Source: Chrysoporthe austroafricana
Lineage: Eukaryota > Ascomycota > Sordariomycetes > Diaporthales > Cryphonectriaceae
NCBI GenBank assembly: GCA_001051155.2
Contig: JYIP02000003.1
Location: forward strand, 4,464,001-4,528,000
Length of the DNA stretch: 64,000 nucleotides
Direction: 5' to 3'
Part shown: piece after piece, positions 46,701 to 56,166 of the stretch
Position numbering within the stretch: position 1 is the stretch's first letter
Layout: the number at the start of each line of letters is the position of its first letter
Notes under the pieces: generated by a model
Databases searched by the model: none
Told to the model about the DNA's origin: nothing
Seen by the model: the letters and a program-made list of their open reading frames with translations, nothing else
Made by a program: the position numbers and the translations under genes

Positions 46701-48840
46701 TAATCCTCACGAGTGCGGGCCAGGCCGTTGCACTAAATTTCGCCTGCGTGTATAAAAATCTGACAGGGCCAGAGGACCTGGAGAGGGTGGTGTGTGACTG
46801 GTACATCTGTGTCTCACTTGCATGGGGCCATGCAGCGAGCTAGACTTAATCCATCAGTTGTCGTACGTGACGGCCGCGAGAAACATTCATCAGAGGTAAC
46901 CACCTTGTACTGAGATCCTTGCAGTCTAAATAATGTGATCTGCTGTCGTCACTAAAGGATCTGAAGGTGTCTGAGCAGATAAGGAGGCGAACCAAGAATT
47001 TAAATCGCCGGAAGATGCACGCAACCTGCCAACAACATGAACCCCCATTTGTAATTCCATGGTTCTAGCTATGCTTCGATTCAATAAAGAAGACCCTGGC
47101 TTAGGCCCCCCTTTGCAACTTACTGTGCGCCTTCGAGGTGGTAGTCATCACAGACAGGCCAACGAAAAGCTGAGACACGGTTGAGAGCGCCCTGCACATC
47201 ATCTCTTGTGGTTGGATGACTAGCACGCTGTGAAACCAATCAGTATAGCATCAACACGGTGGTCATGAGCCAAATGGTTGACGTCTCTATAGTATTCACT
47301 GCCAAGAGATTACATACTGTACAGACACAAGACTATTGGCAAGGCTGAAGCGAACGAAGCCACTTCATAGACATTGTCATTTTGTATGTCTCGAAGGCAA
47401 TTGAAGCACAATGGTGAAAAGAAATGCTGGGGAGATACTACAACTATCTTAGTCGTTGAATTACTAGTTGGTTTTCTGACCCGACTGTATTCAAGTTCAA
47501 TGGAGGGAGCAAGGATGCTGTCCCTGAAGGTCGTGCCCGAGAAGACACACAAGAGTTATCAAGGCCCTACTGGGCCAAAAATTCTTCTGGGTGCCTAATT
47601 CTAATTCTCAGTGGATTTTCAGCTCTTGACCTAGAACGTGACTTGCCTTATACAGGACTTAGAGGATCGGCTTGCACATATGAAGCAAATGGTGCTCAAA
47701 CATTTGCTTGGTTGGGTGGACTTTGAAGTAACTGCCACAAGCGTAGAGCTAGGATGTCAGCAGTAGAGTGTTGACTTTGCGAGAATCGATATATCGCACA
47801 TCGCATTGAACAGCTGCCTGGACCTTTCTCATACAGCAGGCACTTGAGTGTAAAAGACTTTGTAGTTAATTACATAATTGTCTATGATAAGGCGAATAAT
47901 CTGCAGTGGCTGAGACGTGTGATGTCGATAAAAATAAGCTTACCATAATGATAATGCTCCCAGTAGGTAAGAGCTAGGCTCCGCCAACCTGAGATTGAAT
48001 ACAATTGAGGGGGTCTAACAGACTGCATTTGTGAGCCTTGCAACATGTTTTTCAGGCTAAAGAACTCATCATTACCACCCTCGCCTTTCGAGAGCCAATA
48101 GAGCCTAGAGGTGTAGACGCTTTTTATCCATCCTTATCTGAAAAATAGAATGTTGATGGTTGACTATCAAGTATGCTTGCACAAAACCTCGGCGCTGGCG
48201 AAAAGAAGCCTTAGCTCAAGTGTATACTTGGAAAAGGGCATTTGGAAAGAGCCATCTCAATCGCAGAAGTGCATTGCGATGGGACTCTGCATCATTTTGA
48301 AGGTAGCAACCGATAAAGTAGAATTCCCAACCAGATAGACAATATTGCTGACCTGCGTCTTTGGCTGCATCGCTGAATTGTGTCTGCAACCTTGAATTGA
48401 CGCTCTCTTTATGCCGGCTGGTGAGTCATTGTTGTTAAGAGGCGTTGACACATCATGATGATCTAGTCCGGTTCTGCCAGGAGGCTACAATAAGCAGCAG
48501 CTTACTGAGGACCCGATGGAGAACGCCATGGCAGAATTACCAATTGAACAACAAAGAGGAGTACGGCAATGAATGTGGTGTCACCTGTGATGAGCACTGG
48601 TGACTGGTCTGAGGCAATTATCTCCGCCGACGCTGCCGTCGAGCAATCGCCGACGACTTAGGAGCGTAGCGCCGAAGTGGTCGTTACCGGGTATAATTAG
48701 TGCCGACGTGACGACATCATATTAACCCCGATGAAAGTACCGTCAGTGGGGATCCGTTAGCCGCGGAACTTGAAGGCAGATTGGGATACTTGAGGGACTG
48801 ATCTTCATAATGAGCCATTATAAATCCGGATTGCGGAGAG
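43701..48840. other. Gene desert, part 4: AT-richer
   Basis: From about 43.9 kb the composition becomes visibly AT-richer than the preceding 15 kb and remains so to the reductase promoter. Stop codons are frequent and no frame exceeds ~115 codons. I could not recognise a degenerate transposon, terminal inverted repeats or an RNA gene. A GC-rich island with CCGCCGACG/GCCGTCGAG-like motifs lies near 48620-48710, upstream of the reductase. Confidence 0.45.
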
Positions 48841-48844
48841 AGTC

Positions 48845-48852
48845 TATAAAAG
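48845..48852 (+). promoter_or_regulatory. TATA box of the reductase gene
   Basis: TATAAAAG lies 138 bp upstream of the ATG at 48983, followed by an AC-rich leader (ACAACAACATCC and AAAACAAAA). A CCG-N5-CGG everted pair lies just upstream (about 48828), a possible Zn2Cys6-factor site. This is a consistent core-promoter arrangement; function is inferred. Confidence 0.6.
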
Positions 48853-48982
48853 ACGTCGATGACATTCATCTTCCACAGCACCTTGAGCAATCTCACCAAA
48901 CAAAGTCATCTCGCACACCAAAGTGAATCACGACAACAACATCCAGCATACTGTGGATTGAGACCTGAGGATTAAAACAAAA

Positions 48983-50203
48983 ATGACTAAAGTACTCCTC
49001 ACTGGTATGGTACTCGGGTTGAGCCTAAAAGACAGGAACAAGTGCTAACATGGGACTACAGGCGGCTCTGGCTTCATCGCTGGTGAGCAACCTACGCCTC
49101 TCTAAGTCTCGACACTAGCTGACTAGAAGCTCGTGTACAGCCCATGTCCTCGAGACGCTGCTGCAACGGGGCCATTCAGTGGTAACGACGGTCCGCTCGC
49201 AGGAAAAGGCCAAGAAGATCCACGATGCGCACCCCAATGCCGGTAAGGACAAGCTCGAGACCGTCATTGTGCCCGATATCGCGAAAGAAGGGGGGTTCGA
49301 CGACGTCGTCAAGACCCCCGGCATCGAGGTCGTTCTTCACACGGCTAGTCCGTTCCATTTCAAGATCAGTAAGTATGCCCCCAACACAGGACCGTCACAG
49401 TTCGGGGGCGCTGATACGAGGCCCCACCCCCAGCCGACCCCCAGAAGGACCTCATCGACCCGGCGGTTATCGGTACAACCGGCATCCTCAAGGCCATCGC
49501 CAAGTCCGCACCCAGCATCCGGCGCGTGGTGATCACCTCGTCCTTCGCGGCGATCCTGGACAAGGACAAGATGGCGGACCCGAACACGGTCTACACCGAG
49601 AAGTCCTGGAACCCCGTGACGATCGAGGAGATCCACGACAGCCCCGCCATCGCCTACCGGGCGTCCAAGAAGCTCGCGGAGAAGGCGGCGTGGGACTTCG
49701 TCGCCGACGGGGCCAACAACGGCGCCAAGTTCGACCTCGTGACCGTCAACCCGCCGATGGTCTTCGGCCCCGTGGTGCACTACCTCGCGAGCCTGGACGC
49801 CATCAACACGTCCAACGAGCGGTTCGTCGCCCTCGTGCAAGGGAAGTGGAAGAACCCCGAGAACAAGATCCCCGACACCGGGGTCTGCATCTGGGTGGAC
49901 GTGCGGGACGTCGCGCTCGCGCACGTGCTGGCGTTCGAGAAGCCCGAGCTGGCGGGCAAGAGGCTGTTCACGACGGCCGGGTACTACTCTAACCGGCAGA
50001 TCCTGGATCTGGCGAGGAAGAACTTTCCTGAGCTGAAGGAGAGGTTCCCCGCGGAGGGGACGACGGGCGGGGAGCTACCCCCGGAGGATCGGCTGTTCAA
50101 AGTGGATAACAGCGCGACGACCAAGGACCTGGGAATTCAGTGGACGACGTTGGAGAAGACGACTTCGGACACGCTGAAGAGTCTGATTCCATTTTTGAAA
50201 TAG
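48983..50203 (+). CDS. NAD(P)H-dependent reductase, extended SDR (aldehyde/ketone reductase type)
   Basis: A cytosolic carbonyl reductase of the Gre2 / dihydroflavonol-reductase-like extended SDR family, 346 residues. Exons are 48983-49004, 49062-49082, 49141-49368 and 49434-50203, all joined at phase 1. The second exon is only 21 bp. The glycine-rich motif TGGSGFIA (7-14) is assembled from the first three exons. Catalytic residues are Ser126/127 (VVITSSFAA), Tyr165 and Lys169 (YRASK). VNPPMVFGP and WVDVRDVALAHVLAFE are family landmarks. Arg in TTVRSQEK (after strand 2) suggests NADPH preference. A tandem pair of acceptors at intron 3 (CCCCAG at 49433 and again at 49444) exists; only the first keeps the frame. 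Exon 4 is markedly GC-rich compared with the AT-rich flank. The substrate is unknown. Confidence 0.9.
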
Positions 50204-50754
50204 TAGACGGAGTTGGAGAGGGAAGCCCGTAGAATAGCCACTCGAGTGTGTAGAAACGATGGATAGAGATCCCGTGAAATGGGACGCCACGAGGCCATTG
50301 AGACCCTTGGTAGATTTGTGAGGATTTGACTCGATTTTTTTTAATCTGATATGAGTAAATGATAGTGCACATCGTGCCACTAGAAGAACTGAAAAGGAGC
50401 GGACCTCCGAACAGGGTGAAGCGGGTCCAAAACTAGTCTCCTGATTTCCCTTTGATAATGGTCTGCAGCTGATCAAAGACGGCCGATAGATCGCACAGAA
50501 ATGCACCAGAGCGAGCCCAAGATGTGGTCATACAGGTATCCGAATTCAATGTACTCTTGCGTGTTCACTTCGTGCCCTCTTCCCGTCGAGGGGGTATCAA
50601 ATGCAGCCGTCATAAGACCTTCCACCCTAATTATACAAGTGAGTCTGTTGTGAGGCATCACTGTATCCCAAAACGCCTTCCGCAATGTCATGTAACCTTG
50701 CTTCTAGTATCTACAGCAACCGAGATGAACGTGGTGTGAGAAACTGTGCAATGC
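50204..50754. other. Intergenic between convergent genes
   Basis: A 551-bp shared 3' flank of the reductase and Ppg1. A T-run (50334-50342) may belong to a 3' end region. No coding frame is supported. Confidence 0.5.
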
Positions 50755-52131
50755 CTATAAGAAATAGTCGCTCGGTCCACGCCGACCTGCTGGAACGTGC
50801 CGTTGATCATCGGGTACGGCTGAGAAGATGCTGAACTTGGTCTCCAGGGTCTTGTCGACTGTCATGATCGAGGCTACGTTACCGCATCTGTAGCAGTAGT
50901 TGGGGGCAGACCACACCGTCACTACAGACTTCTCCGGGAAGTGGAACTGCGAGAAAGGATGTCAGCCAGTGACGAATCGTCGAGACTTAGCTTTGGGATT
51001 GAACTGACCTTGTACCCCTCGTTGACTAGCTGATGCGCTCTCGCAATCGTCTTCAGACCGTTGACGTGGTTGAACTCAGTGGCGACTTTATCACCGAAGA
51101 GCCAACCGGCCCCACGGGGACTCACTGCCCAGGTGTCGATATCCTCCGGGTCGCTCCACACCAAGTCACAAAAAGCACCCTCATGAGGAATCTCCTGCGC
51201 TCGGGCGACCACTCGAATCTGATCGATAGTCCGAATCTCAGGACTGAGGCCGCCGTGCACGCAGAGGACTGTTCCGTCCACGATAGCTGCGAGAACGAGG
51301 AAGTCAAACACTTGACAGCAAGCCTTCCATACAGAAGCGTTGCCGTACTTTGTTTGGCACTCTTCGTAGAAGCCGTAGACTTGGGTGATCTGCCGAGACT
51401 CGTGATTTCCTCGGACTAGCACAATCCGATCAGGATATCTGTTGGGACTGTGAGCTTTCACTCGGTTCCGACGATGGGGGAAAATGCCACCTACTTAGCC
51501 TTCAGACACATTAACAATGTAAATGTTTCGAGACTGAAGTATCCTCGGTCCACGAAGTCTCCAAGAAATACGAATCGAGTATCAGCCGACTGTGACTCTT
51601 CCGTCGGAGCACCGCTAGAGCCCGGGCTGGCCGTCTTTTCGACGCTGTCGGTGGACGTGTTGGGGCCCTCGTCCTCCACGTCGGCCCCAGCATCCCCGGG
51701 GATTTCAGCATTCTTTATCTTCTTCTTCAGCTTGGGATTTGTAATCTCAGTCGGAGGCTCGAGGTCATCAGACGTTATGACGGTGGTGGCTGTCTGGGGC
51801 GCTTGTACGTTGGTCTCGCCAGGCATGCCACCGGCGACCCGGAAGAGCTCAAGCAGATCATAGAACTGCCCATGAATATCTCCGCATATCGTAACGGGCG
51901 TCACGACGGGTTGTATGTTCGATTCTGTCCGAGCTGTCAGCGCAAGCTGGCCGGGCGGGGACTCTTGGTCCACGAAGACGCACCCTCCATGAGCACCTCC
52001 TTGACCATCTCACAGAGCTGCTTCATGACAGACTCGGGCAGGTAGTGGCATTGCTTCGCCTCCTCCAGCCACTCGTCTAGACCAGCGCCCGGCCTTAATG
52101 TGGCGGGGCCTGGTTTTGGAATGGTCGCCAT
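50755..52131 (-). CDS. PPG1: PP2A-like Ser/Thr protein phosphatase catalytic subunit (Ppg1)
   Basis: A metal-dependent Ser/Thr phosphatase of the PPP family, close to fungal Ppg1, 399 residues. Exons are 52131-51984, 51924-51495, 51438-51009 and 50946-50755, with introns of 56-62 bp. Catalytic motifs in order are GDIHGQFYD (64-72), [12 protein letters not shown] (171-182), RGNHESRQ (202-209), and [11 protein letters not shown] in the last exon. The protein ends in DYFL, the canonical PP2A-type C-terminus that is carboxymethylated and needed for regulatory-subunit binding. Between the first two motifs lies an insertion of about 77 residues (~86-162), acidic and Ser/Thr/Pro-rich, absent from PP2A proper. 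I recall such an insert in filamentous-fungal Ppg1. It is divergent from UPF3 (847 bp). Confidence 0.92.
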
Positions 52132-52978
52132 AATGTGTCGGTAGTATCTCGGAAGACCCGCGAGGCCGGTCGAGCGTTAGGAGAGGCGCTTCGGGACGGA
52201 GACGAGCTCGAGATGGTGTCTGATGGGTTCTGTCGCAGGAAGAGCCGAGGAGGGCAGCGAGGCTGGAAGGTCCACGTGCTTCAGGGTGCTGCATGACCTC
52301 AGGTCAGTACGGATTATTCAGCAGGCCTGCGGGCGGGCGATAAGTGTACCTGAGGACGGCGTAGTGACCATGGGGCTATAACACGAGAGACGGAGGCTGG
52401 ACTGATCGCAAGCACGGAGACGGAGATCCAGCACCTGTTGGAGCTGGATGGGACACGGGGCCAGGGTTCGAGTACAGAGTACAAGGTGAGGTAGCTGACG
52501 AGGCGGTCGCGGTGCTCTCAAGGTTTCTTCTCCGGAGTTAGCACCGTTCCTTGGCGGGGCATTGGTCCGTGAGCTTGTGAGCCGCATGGCCTACAGGGTA
52601 TCCATTCAGAGCCACTGAGAGCCTAGACCCCACCTTCCCCAGGCCATTTGCACCCACAGTCACCACTACCCAGTACGTAGCACTCGGCGGTGCGAATATC
52701 ACAGCAACACTCCATCAGGGCTGTTTGTCCTGACGGCCACCGGCGACGAACACTTCTCGCTACAGCAATGCTTGCCTCACTCCGACGCTTGGAGCTTACC
52801 CGTCCTTCCGATCCATACCGCCAAGTCTAGCGCCTGCGCCAGACCGAGGCGGCAGCACTTGCCTTTCTCTCAGGGCTGTCCGTCGATACCCATAGCCCCA
52901 CCATCGTCCATCGCCTCCCAGCTCCAAACCCATCGGGGAGCATCCCACCATCGCTTCCAAGATTCGAGCCACATCTTG
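52132..52978. promoter_or_regulatory. Divergent intergenic region (PPG1 / UPF3)
   Basis: An 847-bp region between opposing start codons. The coding frame of UPF3 is open back to 52772 but contains no in-frame ATG before 52979. An ATG at 52768 is out of frame and would be an upstream start if transcribed. Confidence 0.55.
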
Positions 52979-55009
52979 ATGGCAACATCCCAAGGCAACC
53001 CATCCCGCAAGGCGGGTGTCTTGCCCATCGGTCCGGCCCAGGTCCAGGCTCAAGCACAGAATCAGGCCGACGCGTCCAAGTCGACAAGAGCTAGGCCGGC
53101 AGTGGTGCAAGACGGAGTCAAGGCCAAGGTCCGGTGGCTGCCCCCAGGTCTGACCGAGGATGAGTTCTTCAGCATCCTTGGTGACACCTGGAAGCCGCGA
53201 AACGGAAAGGTTAGCTGGTACAGGTACAGTGCTGGACACATCCCTAAGAGGTATGTTCTCCTGACGCCCAACCCAAGATACGGCGTGGCGCTGTCACTGA
53301 CGAGATCGCTCATCTGCAGCGCGTCCAAGGATCCCACTCCAGCATGGACCCTACTTCAGGTCAAGGAGGAAGACCTAGAGGCGCTTGCACAGGCCGTGCG
53401 AGACGCCGTCTGGGAAGATGCCAAGGGCACGTACAATAGTCCTACCCTCATCGGTTCACCCTACGTCGAGCGCGCCATCTACAAGAAAATCCCCGTTGGA
53501 AAGCCCAAGAAGGATCCTAAGGAGGGCACTATCGACCAGGACGATGAGTGGCAGAAGTTTCTCATAAGCCTCACCGAGGACCCAGATGCGAAAAAGGACG
53601 AGGGCGAGACCGGTGTCGAAGACCCCGCCGCGGCCGAATCCAATGCCAAACCTTCCGTCACCAACTTGGTTGCACACATCCTTGAGAGCAAGGCGAACAA
53701 GGCCAAGGAAGCTGCCAACGCTAAGAGCAGGAAACACGCACGACAGGAATCGCAAGGCAAGGGCAAGGGCTCGGCAGCATCCGCGGAGGAACCTAAGAAG
53801 AAATCCAAGGACAAGGCCGATAAGCCCAAAGAGACCGTCAAGATTCTCAAGAAGCAGATTGCTACCGAGGCTGCAGCTGAAGCTGCCAAGGCTGTCGCCA
53901 AGGACGTCAAAGCAGGTGTCGCTCCCTCTGAGGGTCCTAGCAGTCGTCGCAGGTTAGGCATCAGTGACATATTGAAGAGAGACCTGGGCCTCGCTGGACC
54001 GTCATCAAGAAAGGCACGTCAAGAGGCGGCCGCTGCGAAGAGTGGCGAGTCTGAGGCACAGTCGAAGGAGGCAAAGGGCCAAGAGACCAGCACAGCTGCA
54101 ACTACTTCCGGCCCTGCCCAGACAGCCGACAAATCATCAACCCCGACAACACCAAAAGCCCCAGGCGACAAACCGTCAAGGGGAAGTAGGAGGAGAGGTA
54201 AAGACTCGAAAGCCGGTGAGTCTAAGGCATCCGGCCCCTCGGATGCCCCAGCCCCAGCCCCAGCCCCAGCTCTCGTCAAGCTTCCGGTCATTTTGCAGAA
54301 GAAGAAAGATGAGGCCTCAGCGCCATCATCGGCCAAGGACGCGGCACCTAATCCGAAGACAGCCACTAAGCCCACCGCACCCACCGCACCTGCAGCACCG
54401 CCGACTGGTCCGAAGGCAGGAACTGTCAAGGGCTCCCAAGCTGGAAGTTCTCAAAAGAAAGTCACTGGCCCAAGTCCTTCATCGGGCGCCACGCGAGCCT
54501 TCTTGAAGCATGCCAATCCTTCCCAGGGAGTTACGGAAACGATTCTGAAGGAAACCATGGAGGCTTTTGGAGGCATCAGCTTGGTCGAGATCGACAGACG
54601 GAAAGGCTTCGCATATGTCGACTTTGTAGACCATGACGGCCTGGTCAAGGCTATGGCTGCTAGCCCTGTGACCGTCGTCAATGCTACTGTACAGGTCCTG
54701 GAGCGGAAGGATCAAGCACCTAAGAAGACTGCAGGTGCAGCTAGCGGTGCAATACAGCCCGCTGCCACGAAAGAAGCTGCGCCAGCGGTCTCATCCATCG
54801 CCGCACCCCCTCAGGCAGCTCCTGCTGACAAGACCAACGGCGAGCAACAACAGCCTAAGCGCAGCAGACGACGTGGTCGCGGCAAGGGTGGGAATGGAGC
54901 TACCGCTGGGAATGCTGAGGGCAAAGCAGGCGATCAGGGTGGTTCTTCAGTCGGTGCGACAGCCTCTACACAAGCTACCGCCTCTGGAGATGCATCTAAT
55001 GCCGGCTGA
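52979..55009 (+). CDS. UPF3: Nonsense-mediated mRNA decay factor UPF3 (Smg4/UPF3 domain)
   Basis: Links UPF2/UPF1 to premature-termination complexes in mRNA surveillance and shuttles between nucleus and cytoplasm. CDS 52979-53250 joined to 53320-55009 gives 653 residues. The Smg4/UPF3 RRM-like domain runs from ~47 (KVRWLPPGLTEDEFFSIL) to ~195 (SPYVERAIYKKIP). The intron (GTATGT...CTGCAG, 69 bp) lies inside this domain and is both frame-neutral and free of stops. A long Lys/Ala/Glu/Pro-rich low-complexity region follows, including an APAPAPAP tract from four CCCAGC units (54244-54270). A second RRM-like fold (~480-560) carries the RNP1-like KGFAYVDF. The tail is Arg/Gly-rich (SRRRGRGKGG). The ATG at 52979 is the first in frame. 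Confidence 0.88.
   Translation: MATSQGNPSRKAGVLPIGPAQVQAQAQNQADASKSTRARPAVVQDGVKAKVRWLPPGLTEDEFFSILGDTWKPRNGKVSWYRYSAGHIPKRYVLLTPNPRYGVALSLTRSLICSASKDPTPAWTLLQVKEEDLEALAQAVRDAVWEDAKGTYNSPTLIGSPYVERAIYKKIPVGKPKKDPKEGTIDQDDEWQKFLISLTEDPDAKKDEGETGVEDPAAAESNAKPSVTNLVAHILESKANKAKEAANAKSRKHARQESQGKGKGSAASAEEPKKKSKDKADKPKETVKILKKQIATEAAAEAAKAVAKDVKAGVAPSEGPSSRRRLGISDILKRDLGLAGPSSRKARQEAAAAKSGESEAQSKEAKGQETSTAATTSGPAQTADKSSTPTTPKAPGDKPSRGSRRRGKDSKAGESKASGPSDAPAPAPAPALVKLPVILQKKKDEASAPSSAKDAAPNPKTATKPTAPTAPAAPPTGPKAGTVKGSQAGSSQKKVTGPSPSSGATRAFLKHANPSQGVTETILKETMEAFGGISLVEIDRRKGFAYVDFVDHDGLVKAMAASPVTVVNATVQVLERKDQAPKKTAGAASGAIQPAATKEAAPAVSSIAAPPQAAPADKTNGEQQQPKRSRRRGRGKGGNGATAGNAEGKAGDQGGSSVGATASTQATASGDASNAG
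54244..54270 (+). repeat. CCCAGC hexanucleotide repeat in UPF3
   Basis: About four CCCAGC units encode alternating Pro-Ala in the low-complexity linker of UPF3. Copy-number change would leave the frame intact. Confidence 0.8.
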
Positions 55010-56166
55010 GGTATTTACGTCGCAGACGACCTCAAACTTGTGGCCGGATATTGTGAAGAATTCAGTCAGGACTATGGGCAATGAAGCTCAGTCAAGCACC
55101 GCAGGCGTACTCATTGGTCACACCTAGCCTAACCTAGAGTGATAGGAGTGTCCCTGCAGGCCGGTCGCCGTGGGCGTCTATCATGGACATGTACATCACA
55201 GAGACCAGCCCTCGGAGGATGAGATATGCGGAGCCGACCGATGAAGAGGTTTCTAAAGGCTACATGCATTGCCCTCGCAGGGAGAGCTACCACGGAAGTC
55301 GAGCGACGAATAGGGTAGCGATATGCACAACAATATCCCAGTCAATTGAGCTCAGCTCATCCAGGCTTTAATAATTGTGATCGTTGGGCTGTCATGTCTG
55401 TTCCTCTTGCGTTGAGATCAGATAGACCTTGTCTGCTTATCTAGCAACGTATGAGCCAATTCAAGGTCATGGCAATGTGGTTGAAGTCTTTGTCTTGTGT
55501 CATATGCTGTTATGATAGCATCTACTCTGCAATCCTTGCCCTTCTCGTGACATATAGTTCTATTCTCTCCCCTTGCCCCTGTCTGTCTGCAGCTCATTGC
55601 CAGTATGGAGGAAACCTTCCTGTGGCCCACACTTTAGCCTCTCCAGCCCCGCAGCCTCAAGGCTGTGCATGCCCTTGAGCTGCAGAACTGCTGCACCTCG
55701 ACAGGAACCAACCTGCATTTAACCATCAAGAAGCAGGCTGAGGGGGCAGTGCCTTCATCAGCTTGTAATTCACTCACCCATCTAGAAACCCGGCACTTCT
55801 TCCCCGGGTTGCTAGTGGTGAAAACATCATGAGGCCCTGGACCCCAACCAGACACGTAATTCGTTTCTATTGGGCAGCAGACATACACACCTTATGCTTC
55901 CCTTTCCTTCTACATAATCTCATCCTGCCTCTTATCGAGGAGATTATGCCCTGGATTTCTGGGCCTTGAGACATGCTCACCCATATACTGAAGACCTCTC
56001 TGACATCCTGAGCATCCGCTCTACTCCATCTAAGTGGTTATTTGACCCTGCAATCAGTGTTCAAGTTGTGAAGCCGATACTCCTATTTATAGATTATTGT
56101 CTCACGAAATAATCTAGCAGACACCCGGTCGGCCGGTAAGCCTGCTCCTGTTCGAAGACTGCTAAG
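55010..56166. other. Intergenic, 1.16 kb
   Basis: This is the 3' flank of UPF3 and the promoter of the zinc-ribbon protein. No credible coding frame. Composition becomes AT-richer toward the downstream gene. Confidence 0.5.

Noticed and set aside
49225..49992. 255-codon frame overlapping the reductase
   Set aside because: It is a shifted reading of the GC-rich reductase exon; the in-frame product carries all SDR motifs, this one has only Arg/Pro/Gly-rich sequence.
53479..54429. Long minus-strand frames opposite UPF3
   Set aside because: They are antisense shadows of a compositionally biased coding region (Ala/Lys/Pro codons read backward).
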